Positions 7,232 to 14,990 of a stretch of DNA of 32,953 nucleotides are shown piece after piece. The notes beneath the pieces are model-generated. The model saw nothing but the letters and a program-made list of their open reading frames with translations, did not search any database and was not told where the DNA came from. The position numbers and the translations under genes were made by a program. Positions within the stretch are counted from its first letter, which is position 1. The number at the start of each line of letters is the position of its first letter. Source of the DNA: Planctomycetaceae bacterium (GTDB lineage: Bacteria > Planctomycetota > Planctomycetia > Planctomycetales > Planctomycetaceae); contig JAEUII010000040.1 of NCBI GenBank assembly GCA_016795145.1, forward strand, positions 1 through 32,953, given 5' to 3'.

Positions 7232-8656
7232 CTAGCCAACCGACCCTTCCATCTGCAGTTCGATCAGCTTGTTCAATTCGACTGCATACTCCATTGGCAG
7301 TTCCTTGACGAGTGGTTCAATGAACCCGGTAACGATCATTGCGGAGGCTTCCGCTTCTGACAGACCACGACTCATCAGGTAGAAGAGCTGCTCTTCAGCA
7401 ATCTTTGAAACACTGGCTTCGTGCTCAATCGCAACGTTCTCTTCCTCGACTTCAATGTAAGGATAGGTATCGCTGCGGCTTGCAGGGTCCAGAATCAAAG
7501 CGTCACAAACCACGTTGGAGCGGCAGTTGACAGCATCTTTGTGAACCTTCACCAGGCCTCGGTAGCTGGATCGGCCACCCTTCTTGGAGATGCTCTTGCT
7601 GATAATTCGGCTGGAGGTGTTCGGAGCACAGTGAACCATCTTGGCTCCTGCATCCTGATGCTGACCTTCACCGGCAAACGCGATCGAAAGAGTTTCGCCA
7701 CGTGCACCTGGCTCCATCAGCCAGATTGCCGGATACTTCATGGTCAGCTTCGAGCCAAGGTTTCCGTCGATCCACTCCATCAGCGAATCGCCGTAAGCCA
7801 TTGCCCGCTTTGTGACCAGGTTATACACGTTGTTCGACCAGTTCTGGATCGTCGTGTATCGACAGCGTGCTCCACGCTTCACGATGATTTCCACAACGGC
7901 AGAATGAAGACTGTCGCTGCTGTAAGTCGGCGCCGTGCAGCCTTCCACATAATGAACCGAAGCACCTTCATCGACGATGATCAGGGTTCGTTCAAACTGC
8001 CCCATGTTCTGGCTGTTAATTCGGAAGTACGCCTGCAGCGGAAACTCAATCTTCACGCCCTTCGGCACGTAGATGAACGAGCCACCCGACCATACCGCAG
8101 AATTCAGAGCTGCGAACTTGTTGTCGCCTGGAGGAATCACTGTCCCAAAGTACTCACGGAACAGGTCCGGATGTTCCTGCAGAGCCGAATCGGTGTCGGT
8201 GAATATCACACCCTGCTTCGCGAGATCTTCCTGCAGACTTCCGTAGACGACTTCGGATTCATACTGAGCCTTAACACCAGCCAGGTACTTCTTTTCCGCT
8301 TCCGGAATTCCAAGCCGGTCGTAGGTCTTTCGAATATCGTCTGGAACATCATCCCATGACTTACCCTGTTCCTGCGACGCCTTCATGTAATAGAAGATGT
8401 CCTGGAAGTTCAGGTCACTCATGTCACCGCCCCAGTTTGGCATCGGGCGAGATTCAAAGATGGCCAGAGAATCCAGACGGAACTCGGTCATCCATGCCGG
8501 CTCCTTCTTCATTTCAGAGATCTGACGAACGATCTGAGCATCCAGACCTTTGCGGCTCTTGAATGCGTAGTTCTCCGTCGGATCGTGGAAGCCATACTTG
8601 TAGGCGCCGATTTCCACTTCCGACTTCTCACTTTTCACCGGGGCATCTGTGCTCAT
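7232..8656 (-). CDS. sufB: Fe-S cluster assembly protein SufB
   Basis: SufB is the main scaffold subunit of the SufBC2D complex. The 474-residue product matches the family length. The core carries the conserved SNVVCD segment with Cys384, the residue equivalent to the essential sulfur-accepting Cys of E. coli SufB. The [11 protein letters not shown] segment (409-419) holds the Glu/His residues at the SufB-SufD interface. The C-terminal [19 protein letters not shown] helix is intact. Nothing suggests inactivation. It lies 67 nt after sufC, and its stop is 14 nt before the TTG start of the cupredoxin-like gene. Confidence 0.97.
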   Translation of the reverse strand: MSTDAPVKSEKSEVEIGAYKYGFHDPTENYAFKSRKGLDAQIVRQISEMKKEPAWMTEFRLDSLAIFESRPMPNWGGDMSDLNFQDIFYYMKASQEQGKSWDDVPDDIRKTYDRLGIPEAEKKYLAGVKAQYESEVVYGSLQEDLAKQGVIFTDTDSALQEHPDLFREYFGTVIPPGDNKFAALNSAVWSGGSFIYVPKGVKIEFPLQAYFRINSQNMGQFERTLIIVDEGASVHYVEGCTAPTYSSDSLHSAVVEIIVKRGARCRYTTIQNWSNNVYNLVTKRAMAYGDSLMEWIDGNLGSKLTMKYPAIWLMEPGARGETLSIAFAGEGQHQDAGAKMVHCAPNTSSRIISKSISKKGGRSSYRGLVKVHKDAVNCRSNVVCDALILDPASRSDTYPYIEVEEENVAIEHEASVSKIAEEQLFYLMSRGLSEAEASAMIVTGFIEPLVKELPMEYAVELNKLIELQMEGSVG

Positions 8657-8723
8657 GGTATTTCGTTTTCGGTGTTCGGTTTTCAGAAGATCTCAACGAA
8701 CGCAAATCGAGGAGCGGAAGGCT

Positions 8724-9533
8724 CTACACAGCAGCGGCTTCAGCCTTCGCGTTGTCTGCAGAGGCATCAGGATGTCGAGCGCGAATTTCAGCGTAGCCGT
8801 TGGCATGCAGGTCGTGAGCCAGTGACGCGTCGCCAGTTTCCACAATGCGGCCGCCCAGCATGACGTGTGTGTACTGAGGAGGATTGGCTTCCAGCAGGCG
8901 TTCATGATGAGTGATGATCAATACGCCCATCTGAGGACCAGACAGCTTCGCAATTCCTTCGCTGACAACTCGCACCGCGTCGCTGTCCAGACCGCTGTCG
9001 GTTTCGTCAAGAATCGCAAACTTCGGCTGAAGCATCGCCAGCTGAAGAATTTCCATTCGCTTCTTTTCGCCGCCGGAGAAACCATCGTTCAGGTATCGAC
9101 GAGCAAACTCTTGGTCCATGCCCAGTTCGGTCATCCGCTCACGAATCTCTTTGCGGAACTCACGCATTCCGATCAGACCTTCGCCTTCTTTGCGGTCAGG
9201 GTTCCGAACGTTTGTGACAGCGTGGCGAAGAAAGTCAGCCACCTTCACACCCGGAATCACCACGGGATACTGGAAGGCCAGGAACATTCCCAGGCGAGCA
9301 CGAGCGTCGGCCTCCATTTCCGTGATGTTGACGCCATCAATCTCGATGGAGCCTTCAGTGACGGTGTAGTTCGGATGGCCAGCCAGAGCATATGCCAGGG
9401 TACTCTTGCCGGAACCGTTCGGCCCCATCAGAGCATGAATTTCACCCTGACGAATCTCCATGTTGACGCCTCGCAGAATCGGCGTTTCACCAACAGACAC
9501 ATGGAGGTTGGAGATCTTCAGCACAGAACTCAT
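8724..9533 (-). CDS. sufC: Fe-S cluster assembly ATPase SufC
   Basis: SufC is the ABC-type ATPase that drives conformational change in SufBC2D. The 269-residue product has Walker A (GPNGSGKST, 37-45), a Q-loop in LAFQYP (85-90), the signature FSGGEKKR (152-159) and Walker B with the SufC-specific FAILDETDSGLD (172-183). Members are usually about 250 residues; the extra length is an Ala-rich C-terminal tail. The ATG at 9533 follows AAGGAAG, whereas the frame's upstream extension to 9617 is not family-like. The gap to nuoB is 191 nt, so a promoter there is possible. Confidence 0.96.
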   Translation of the reverse strand: MSSVLKISNLHVSVGETPILRGVNMEIRQGEIHALMGPNGSGKSTLAYALAGHPNYTVTEGSIEIDGVNITEMEADARARLGMFLAFQYPVVIPGVKVADFLRHAVTNVRNPDRKEGEGLIGMREFRKEIRERMTELGMDQEFARRYLNDGFSGGEKKRMEILQLAMLQPKFAILDETDSGLDSDAVRVVSEGIAKLSGPQMGVLIITHHERLLEANPPQYTHVMLGGRIVETGDASLAHDLHANGYAEIRARHPDASADNAKAEAAAV

Positions 9534-9724
9534 CGCACACACTTCCTTATTGCCTACGAAACCGCGACGCGTGAGCAGTACACGGTGTGACAAACTTCGA
9601 CAGGATTCAGAAATCAACAGGATTCAGTCAGTACTTTTTCAGCATTCACGGCATGGCAGCGCCGGGGGAGCAGACAGCTCCGATCGCTTTTCAGCAGATC
9701 ATTGAATCAACCAACAACAAACTG

Positions 9725-10261
9725 TCAGACGTTCAGAGCGGAAAAACCCGAGTGGTGAGGAACCGGCAATGCGGATTCACCACGAGTAATCTTGCGAGCC
9801 TTGATCTTGTCCTGAATTCGCATCAGACCTTCCAGCAGAGCCTCCGGTCGAGGAGGACAGCCGGGAACGTAAACGTCCACCGGTACCACCAGATCCACGC
9901 CCTTCACGACGTGATAACCGTGCTTGAAGTAAGGACCACCGCCGACTGTGCACGCCCCCATGGCGATCACATACTTCGGATCCGGCATCTGCTCGTACAA
10001 CCGACGAACTCGGCTGGCCATCTTGAAGGTTACCGTTCCGGCAACAATCATCAGGTCCGCCTGTCGTGGAGTTGCGCGAAACGCACCAGCCCCGAAACGG
10101 TCGATGTCATACTTGCTTGCACCAGTTGCCATCATTTCGATCGCACAGCATGCAAGCCCGAACGTCATTGGCCAGATACTCGATTGCTGGCCCCAGTTCA
10201 GAGCCTGCTCAATCGTGGTCGTAATGACGTTCTCTTCAAATCGTCCTTCAATCCAGGTCAT
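9725..10261 (-). CDS. nuoB: NADH-quinone oxidoreductase subunit B (NuoB)
   Basis: NuoB carries cluster N2, the last Fe-S cluster before quinone in complex I. The 178-residue product has all four N2 ligands: tandem C38-C39 (LACCAIEMM), C104 ([10 protein letters not shown]) and C135 ([10 protein letters not shown]). It also has the conserved [16 protein letters not shown] segment, so it looks functional. No other nuo gene is in the window, and it sits between the sufR-like gene and sufC. Either the complex I genes of this organism are scattered or this is an additional copy. The ATG at 10261 is preceded by a weak GAGC-type site. Confidence 0.95.
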   Translation of the reverse strand: MTWIEGRFEENVITTTIEQALNWGQQSSIWPMTFGLACCAIEMMATGASKYDIDRFGAGAFRATPRQADLMIVAGTVTFKMASRVRRLYEQMPDPKYVIAMGACTVGGGPYFKHGYHVVKGVDLVVPVDVYVPGCPPRPEALLEGLMRIQDKIKARKITRGESALPVPHHSGFSALNV

Positions 10262-10368
10262 CGCTGCTCAACCCTCGTGTTGAACTACTGTCTAAAGCAC
10301 TGACTGAACCCTGTAACCTGCCAGTCACAGGAAGTGCAGGCAGCACTCTACCAGTCCATGACACTCTT

Positions 10369-11067
10369 TCAATCCGCCGACAAACTTTCCGACGGCTGGA
10401 CAGCATTCGCAGATTCCACCGACGGGCTGCAATCTGAGACCGCTGGCAAACTCATCACCTGAAACTCACAACATCCATGCCCGTCCCGACATCGAGATCG
10501 AACCTGTACTGGTGCTCCCAGAACCTGCTCCAGCACTTCTCGTTCAACCTGACAAATCGCGTCGTCCACGTCCGCAAGCATTGGAAATGGGCAGGATGTC
10601 TCCCGCAAAATCCTCAACCCGCCACCATGATCCGACTCAATATTGAAACCGCTCGACTTCATCTCCTCCGCCAACTGATCCAGACGTTCGTCGATCGACT
10701 CACACCCGGCCAACTGACGCCGAAATCGCTCGGCGAGTACATTCTTCACCCGAGTAATCAACAGTTCCCGAACGGACGTATCCTCAAAGCCTGTAATGGT
10801 TTCCCACAAAACGATCGCCAGCTCTCGGTAGTTTTCACCCAGAGAATGCAGGCCTTCTGCAGTTACCCGATACACGTTTCGAGGACGTCCGCGAGTCTGC
10901 CCCTGGAGATCCACAGCGATCAATCCCGCTGTCTCCAGCCTCGTAATTCGCTGCCGAACTGCTGTGCGAGTCACTCCGAGCACATCGCAAAGAGTCTGCA
11001 CGTCCGCACCAGCTGACTGATGCAGATGTTCCAGAATCTCTCGGTCTCGTGTGTCCAATGCACCCAT
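10369..11067 (-). CDS. sufR: SufR-like Fe-S-sensing transcriptional repressor
   Basis: SufR-type regulators bind an Fe-S cluster and repress the suf operon when clusters are plentiful. The 232-residue product has an N-terminal winged helix-turn-helix (about 8-68) with recognition segment GVTRTAVRQRITRLE and wing GRPRNVY. The C-terminal half has cysteines spaced as in SufR: C159 in SCPFPML, C172 in AICQVE, and C193, C199 and C200 in SRCRDGHGCCEF. The frame is open to 11208, but ATG 11067 follows GAGGG by six bases and gives the family start. The last 30 residues are Ser-rich and not conserved. Its position at the head of the suf genes supports a role as their regulator. Its own promoter region carries a palindrome. 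Confidence 0.88.
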   Translation of the reverse strand: MGALDTRDREILEHLHQSAGADVQTLCDVLGVTRTAVRQRITRLETAGLIAVDLQGQTRGRPRNVYRVTAEGLHSLGENYRELAIVLWETITGFEDTSVRELLITRVKNVLAERFRRQLAGCESIDERLDQLAEEMKSSGFNIESDHGGGLRILRETSCPFPMLADVDDAICQVEREVLEQVLGAPVQVRSRCRDGHGCCEFQVMSLPAVSDCSPSVESANAVQPSESLSAD

Positions 11068-11180
11068 GTCCAGCCCTCGTGAACACCGCGGTTTAAGGCC
11101 AAAATGGACCGGTTTTCCTCGGTCACTCTTCTTCTGGCCCAACACGTCGAAACTGACGAAATACGCAGTGTTTTCGACCG

Positions 11181-11208
11181 ATCTTAATCGCGAAGAGCAT
11201 TTTGGCAA
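11181..11208 (-). promoter_or_regulatory. sufR: Possible sufR/suf promoter
   Basis: On the minus strand, TTGCCA (11208-11203, five of six matches to the -35 consensus) and TAAGAT (11186-11181, four of six to the -10) are 16 nt apart. The -35 falls inside the palindrome at 11200-11223. The predicted leader to ATG 11067 is about 105 nt and holds a small GACCG/CGGTC hairpin (11107-11124). Planctomycete promoters are poorly known, so this is tentative. Confidence 0.4.
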
Positions 11209-11223
11209 TTAATCATGCCAAAA
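11200..11223. promoter_or_regulatory. Candidate operator palindrome upstream of sufR
   Basis: A perfect inverted repeat, TTTTGGCA, 8-nt AT-rich spacer (ATTAATCA), TGCCAAAA, overlaps the predicted -35 box. The length and symmetry suit a dimeric winged-helix repressor, and autoregulation by the SufR-like protein is the simplest reading. That reading is an inference: this motif is not a SufR site I know from cyanobacteria or actinobacteria. Confidence 0.5.
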
Positions 11224-11298
11224 ATGGCGGAAACTGAGATGCTGTCTCAAATGAAGAGGCGGCTGGCTGTCCGCCAATCGCAAAAACACGGCAGATTT

Positions 11299-12519
11299 TC
11301 AGCCTGCGTGGCCGGCATCGGAGGGTTCGACGCTCTCAACAATGGCATTGATCACTCCGGAATGGAGCCGGGTCACCATGAGATCCCCAACATGAACCTG
11401 ATCGGTCGTACGAATCACTTGCCCATTCGGCTTTTGAGTCAGCGAGTACCCCCGGGCCAGAACCTGAAGAGGGCTCAAAGCCTGAAGCGACGCCGCGACC
11501 GCTCCAATAGCCTGCTTTCGCCGCTCTACCATTAGCCGCATGGCCCTGGCCGCTCGTTCGCACAGCATGTCGCAATCCTGACGTCGCTGCTCAACGAGAC
11601 TTGCCGGACGCTGAAACACGCCTCGACTTTCAATGGCTGCCAGTCGCAATCGAATGCGCTCGGCCCGATTCTGCAATGCGGATTTGAGTCGGTCCGCGGT
11701 GTGTCGCAGTGTGTCGCGAAGATCACTAGCCGACGGAACAACAAACTCCCCTGCTTCGCTCGGAGTCAGCGCACGGCGGTCTGCGACGAGGTCCGCAATC
11801 GAGACATCGATTTCATGTCCCACCGCACTGATGACAGGAAGTTTGCAGGCAGCAATGGCCCGAGCCACGACCTCGGTGTTAAAGCACCAAAGGTCTTCCA
11901 GGCTCCCGCCACCTCGACCTGTGATGACCACATCCACATCAGGAATCCGGTGAACGTTCTTCAGCGCGCGAGCGATCTCTTCGGCGGCTCCTTCGCCCTG
12001 AACTCGCACCGGGACAATGACAATGTTCGCGGGTGGCCAACGGCGAGTAATCACCTGGATCATGTCGCGAACCGCTGCTCCGGATGGACTGGTCACCAGA
12101 GCAATTCGGCGAGGAATCTTCGGGATGGCTCGCTTGCGTGATGCTTCAAACAGCCCTTCCGCCGCGAGCTTATCACGAAGCTGGCGGAAGGCCATCTCCA
12201 ACTCGCCAACACCCTGCAGCATCAGCTTCGCGATATTGAACTGACAGGTTCCCTTGGTGGCATACACCTGCAGCGATCCAGTGGCCAGCACCTTCATGCC
12301 ATCCTTCGGCTCAAACCGCAGCCTCTGCGCCGCACTGCGCCAAATCGTCGCTGAGATCTCTGACTGTTCGTCCTTCAGCGTCAGATACCAATGCCCGGTC
12401 GGACTCTTGCGACAGTTCGAGACTTCACCTTCGACGATGCATGGCGGCAGCGCCGTTTCGACGACTTCCTTAAAGGCTGTGACGAGTTCCGTCACGCTGA
12501 TGACTGGCAGGTCATTCAT
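11299..12519 (-). CDS. xseA: Exodeoxyribonuclease VII large subunit XseA
   Basis: XseA is the catalytic subunit of exonuclease VII, which degrades single-stranded DNA into oligonucleotides. The 406-residue product has an N-terminal OB-fold (about 1-105, including the VEGEVSNC and GHWYLTLKD segments). The catalytic domain follows with ALVTSPSGAAVRDM, VVITGRGGGSLEDLW, the AVGHEIDVSIADLVADRRALTPSEAGE block and a helical, coiled-coil C-terminal region. The final GYSLTQKPNGQVI segment is also typical. It starts at ATG 12519, overlapping the rlmB-like stop by 8 nt, so the two are coupled. The small subunit gene xseB is not adjacent. In the 231 nt between xseA and sufR, short hairpins (around 11235-11273) are visible but no good terminator. 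Confidence 0.95.
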   Translation of the reverse strand: MNDLPVISVTELVTAFKEVVETALPPCIVEGEVSNCRKSPTGHWYLTLKDEQSEISATIWRSAAQRLRFEPKDGMKVLATGSLQVYATKGTCQFNIAKLMLQGVGELEMAFRQLRDKLAAEGLFEASRKRAIPKIPRRIALVTSPSGAAVRDMIQVITRRWPPANIVIVPVRVQGEGAAEEIARALKNVHRIPDVDVVITGRGGGSLEDLWCFNTEVVARAIAACKLPVISAVGHEIDVSIADLVADRRALTPSEAGEFVVPSASDLRDTLRHTADRLKSALQNRAERIRLRLAAIESRGVFQRPASLVEQRRQDCDMLCERAARAMRLMVERRKQAIGAVAASLQALSPLQVLARGYSLTQKPNGQVIRTTDQVHVGDLMVTRLHSGVINAIVESVEPSDAGHAG

Positions 12520-13348
12520 GAGTCTGCTGCCTCCTGCATTCGTACATCAGAATTCCTGCTGCCACCGCGGCGTTCAGAGAACTGACTCCACCGAGCATCG
12601 GAATCGCGACCTGCAAGGTGCATCGTTCCAAAAGCTCCGGCGCAATCCCCGTGGCTTCTGACCCGATGACCAGGGCAACGTCGCCTTTCAGTTCCGTGTC
12701 CCAGTGAAGAGTCTTTGACTTTTCCGAGGCTGCGACGATCGAAGTACCAGCTTCTTTCATTTGCTCCAGCAGTTGCGAGAGCGACGCGACTCGATAGATC
12801 TCCAGATGATTGACGGCCCCCGATGACGCTCGAGCAACATGCGGAGTAATCGCGACCTGCGATCGTTCTCCGACAATCACACCGTCCGCTTTGACCGCAT
12901 CACAGCATCGCAGGATCGCTCCGAAGTTGTGTGCATCCTGGAGTCGATCGCAGACCACAAAGAGCTTCGGAAGGTTCCCGGATTTCGCCTTCTTTCCCTT
13001 TGCACTGAAAGCTTTCGTTTGATGCTGATCGGTCTGGCCAATGATCTCATGCAGCTCCGGAAGTCCCTTGCAGGGAAACTCACCCATGCGAGCCAACAAA
13101 CCCTGATGATCGGGTTGATTCGAGAGCTGCTCAAGGCGTTTCGCGTCGACTAACTCCAGCCGAATCCCATGCCGGCCCGCGAGTTCAGTGACCTGTTTCA
13201 ACACATCACGATTCAGGGTGCGATCGGCAAACAACTCCATGACCGGCCACCGCCCTGCCCTGACGGTTTCCAGCACGGCGTGATGTCCCCACAGCCAACT
13301 GCGCTGATGACTGGCGGCAAACTTCTTTGGTGGTCGCGAAGAACTCAT
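12512..13348 (-). CDS. rlmB: TrmH/SpoU-family RNA 2'-O-methyltransferase (RlmB-like)
   Basis: The 278-residue product matches the SAM-dependent SPOUT enzymes that methylate a ribose in rRNA or tRNA; RlmB modifies a 23S rRNA guanosine. The N-terminal substrate-binding domain begins WGHHAVLETV (20-29). A Lys-rich linker (about 110-128) separates it from the knotted catalytic domain. The three motifs are NFGAILR (141-147), VIGSEATGI (227-235) and IPMLGGVSSLNAAVAAGI (249-266), which form the SAM-binding knot. The ATG at 13348 is chosen by family start; the frame continues upstream to 13438. Whether the target is rRNA or tRNA cannot be decided from sequence alone. Confidence 0.88.
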   Translation of the reverse strand: MSSSRPPKKFAASHQRSWLWGHHAVLETVRAGRWPVMELFADRTLNRDVLKQVTELAGRHGIRLELVDAKRLEQLSNQPDHQGLLARMGEFPCKGLPELHEIIGQTDQHQTKAFSAKGKKAKSGNLPKLFVVCDRLQDAHNFGAILRCCDAVKADGVIVGERSQVAITPHVARASSGAVNHLEIYRVASLSQLLEQMKEAGTSIVAASEKSKTLHWDTELKGDVALVIGSEATGIAPELLERCTLQVAIPMLGGVSSLNAAVAAGILMYECRRQQTHE

Positions 13349-13454
13349 CGATCTTTCGTCCAAAGTGCCCCGACACTCCGTGGCGGGAGTTCTCGCGTCG
13401 GAGACACGAGCCACACTGATGCAGGCACGTCCGGTCAAACTGCAGGATACAACG

Positions 13455-14501
13455 CTAAACTTCCGCGAGCCATGCTGTCAGCAATTGGTGGTACGATTCG
13501 AGATCGTCCTTATGAGACATCTCGGTCACCGTATGAATGTACTTGATCGGACACGCCAGGCAGATTGTCCTGACACCAGATCGACTTCGCTGGACTGCAG
13601 CTCCATCCTGGCCTCCTCGCATCAGAATGGCTCGCTGACATTTGATCTGAGCCGACCGAGCCACTCGCTCAAAGTCCTCTACCAATCCAATATCGGAGAT
13701 CATCGACGCGTCCATGACATGCAGGCAAACTCCGTCACCCGCGATGGACACTCGATCTTCATCCGGAACGCCAGGTGTCTTGCAGCACAGCGTTGTGTCG
13801 CAGGCGACACCAATATCCGGATCAATCCCGAACGCCGCCGGCTGAGCACCCCGCATGCCGATCTCTTCCTGCACGGACCAGACGGCATGAATCTCACAGT
13901 TGTGATGAGTCAGATTTTCGATCGCTCGAATCTGAGCCCAGCAGCCGACTCGATTATCGAGACACTGAGACACCACCGAGTTCCCGATTTCGGCGAACGG
14001 CCCATCAAGAACGACCATGTCACCAATCTGAATCTTCTGGCGAGCTTCCTCCGCCGTCATCCCGCAGTCGATGAAAAACTCAGTGACCTCCGGCACCTTC
14101 TTCTTCTCCGCCTCACTGGCAATATGCACGGGCTTGCCTGACGCGTTCATGATGCCGATGTAATCACCGCCGTTTGTGCACACACGAACTCGACGAGCAA
14201 ACAGATTGCGAGCGTCAAAACCGCCCACTGGGTTTACTCGCAGATAACCGCCGTCATCGATATGCCGAACCAGAAATCCGATCTGGTCCATATGAGCCAC
14301 CAGCATCACCTTCTTCGCAGGCACCGGCGGACTACCGGGCTTCGGTCGAGCCTTCCGAACGGCAATCAGCGATCCCATCACGTCCGTTCGAATCTCATCG
14401 AACAGCTGCTTCTCAGAAATGTAATCCAGCAGGACTTTGCGAATGCGGTCCTCACGCCCCGGCACCGATGGAGTTTGTGTCAGAAGTTCCAGAAGTTTCA
14501 T
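13455..14501 (-). CDS. M42-family metallo-aminopeptidase
   Basis: The 348-residue product belongs to peptidase family M42 (deblocking or glutamyl aminopeptidases, sometimes annotated as endoglucanase M). These form large cytoplasmic TET-type assemblies that trim peptides. The dinuclear metal ligands and catalytic residues are visible: H70 in AHMDQIGF, D182 in CLDNRVGCW, E212-E213 in SVQEEIGMRG, D235 in VACDTT, and H323 near the C-terminus. The RGGQDG segment is also typical. The start at ATG 14501 gives the family N-terminus (LLELLTQTPSVPGRE); the frame reaches 14537. It lies 106 nt upstream of the rlmB-like gene on the same strand. Confidence 0.92.
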   Translation of the reverse strand: MKLLELLTQTPSVPGREDRIRKVLLDYISEKQLFDEIRTDVMGSLIAVRKARPKPGSPPVPAKKVMLVAHMDQIGFLVRHIDDGGYLRVNPVGGFDARNLFARRVRVCTNGGDYIGIMNASGKPVHIASEAEKKKVPEVTEFFIDCGMTAEEARQKIQIGDMVVLDGPFAEIGNSVVSQCLDNRVGCWAQIRAIENLTHHNCEIHAVWSVQEEIGMRGAQPAAFGIDPDIGVACDTTLCCKTPGVPDEDRVSIAGDGVCLHVMDASMISDIGLVEDFERVARSAQIKCQRAILMRGGQDGAAVQRSRSGVRTICLACPIKYIHTVTEMSHKDDLESYHQLLTAWLAEV

Positions 14502-14622
14502 GATGTTCGTACAGCCAAAGTGTCCACAAAGAATCAACCCTAACCAGGTTGACAGATCTCTCTGACTGTAGGCATTTAAGGCCCGCTTTCATACTCACCA
14601 CTTTCTCGAATCCCATCACGCC

Positions 14623-14646
14623 GTAGGATGGCCGCCCTCGGCCGTC
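14623..14646 (+). repeat. GTAG-headed REP-like element, second subfamily
   Basis: GTAG, arm GATGGCCG, loop CCCT, arm CGGCCGTC. The stem pairs throughout with one T-G wobble. Head, loop position and arm length match the elements near lpxD, but the stem sequence differs. Confidence 0.6.
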
Positions 14647-14737
14647 TTACACCTCTTCCACTCTTCCATTCATTTTGATAGCTCGAAAGCAATTCTCATG
14701 ACGCAGGCGAACATTGAAAAGTGATGAAATGACGAAA

Positions 14738-14761
14738 GACGGACGAGGGCGTCCATGCTAC
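14738..14761 (-). repeat. GTAG-headed REP-like element, second subfamily, inverted
   Basis: Read on the minus strand: GTAG, arm CATGGACG, loop CCCT, arm CGTCCGTC. The inner five pairs are perfect, then come a wobble, a pair and a mismatch. It faces the element at 14623-14646. Confidence 0.55.
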
Positions 14762-14990
14762 TGTTGAAAGACACTTCCCGGATACGCCATTCCGGCGTTC
14801 GACGGAATCGGGCGACGGGCGGCCGTTGACGTTTTGTGGAGGCGGCTGCCAAAATGGTATCAACCCTCCATCTCGTCTCACCTACTTCTTCATTGTGTTG
14901 CCGCACTGCTCATCGACTGGAGATCCGTGCTGAATTCCGGCACGCCCTTCGGAATCGGTATTCAGGTCCGGAACCACACGAGTTTCCATC

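Larger units (their letters stand above)
14502..14990. other. Intergenic region between divergent genes, with two REP-like elements
   Basis: This 489-nt stretch separates the M42 gene (leftward) from the large cytochrome gene (rightward). I see no gene in it. It holds two GTAG-headed palindromes in opposite orientation (14623-14646 and 14738-14761) and must contain promoters for both flanking genes, but no consensus promoter stands out. Confidence 0.7.

Noticed and set aside
7421..8359. Open frame on the plus strand over sufB
   Set aside because: Antisense to sufB, with no family similarity.
8694..8726. GTAG-like start near the sufC stop codon
   Set aside because: The sequence after it does not form a palindrome, and the GTAG is the end of sufC.
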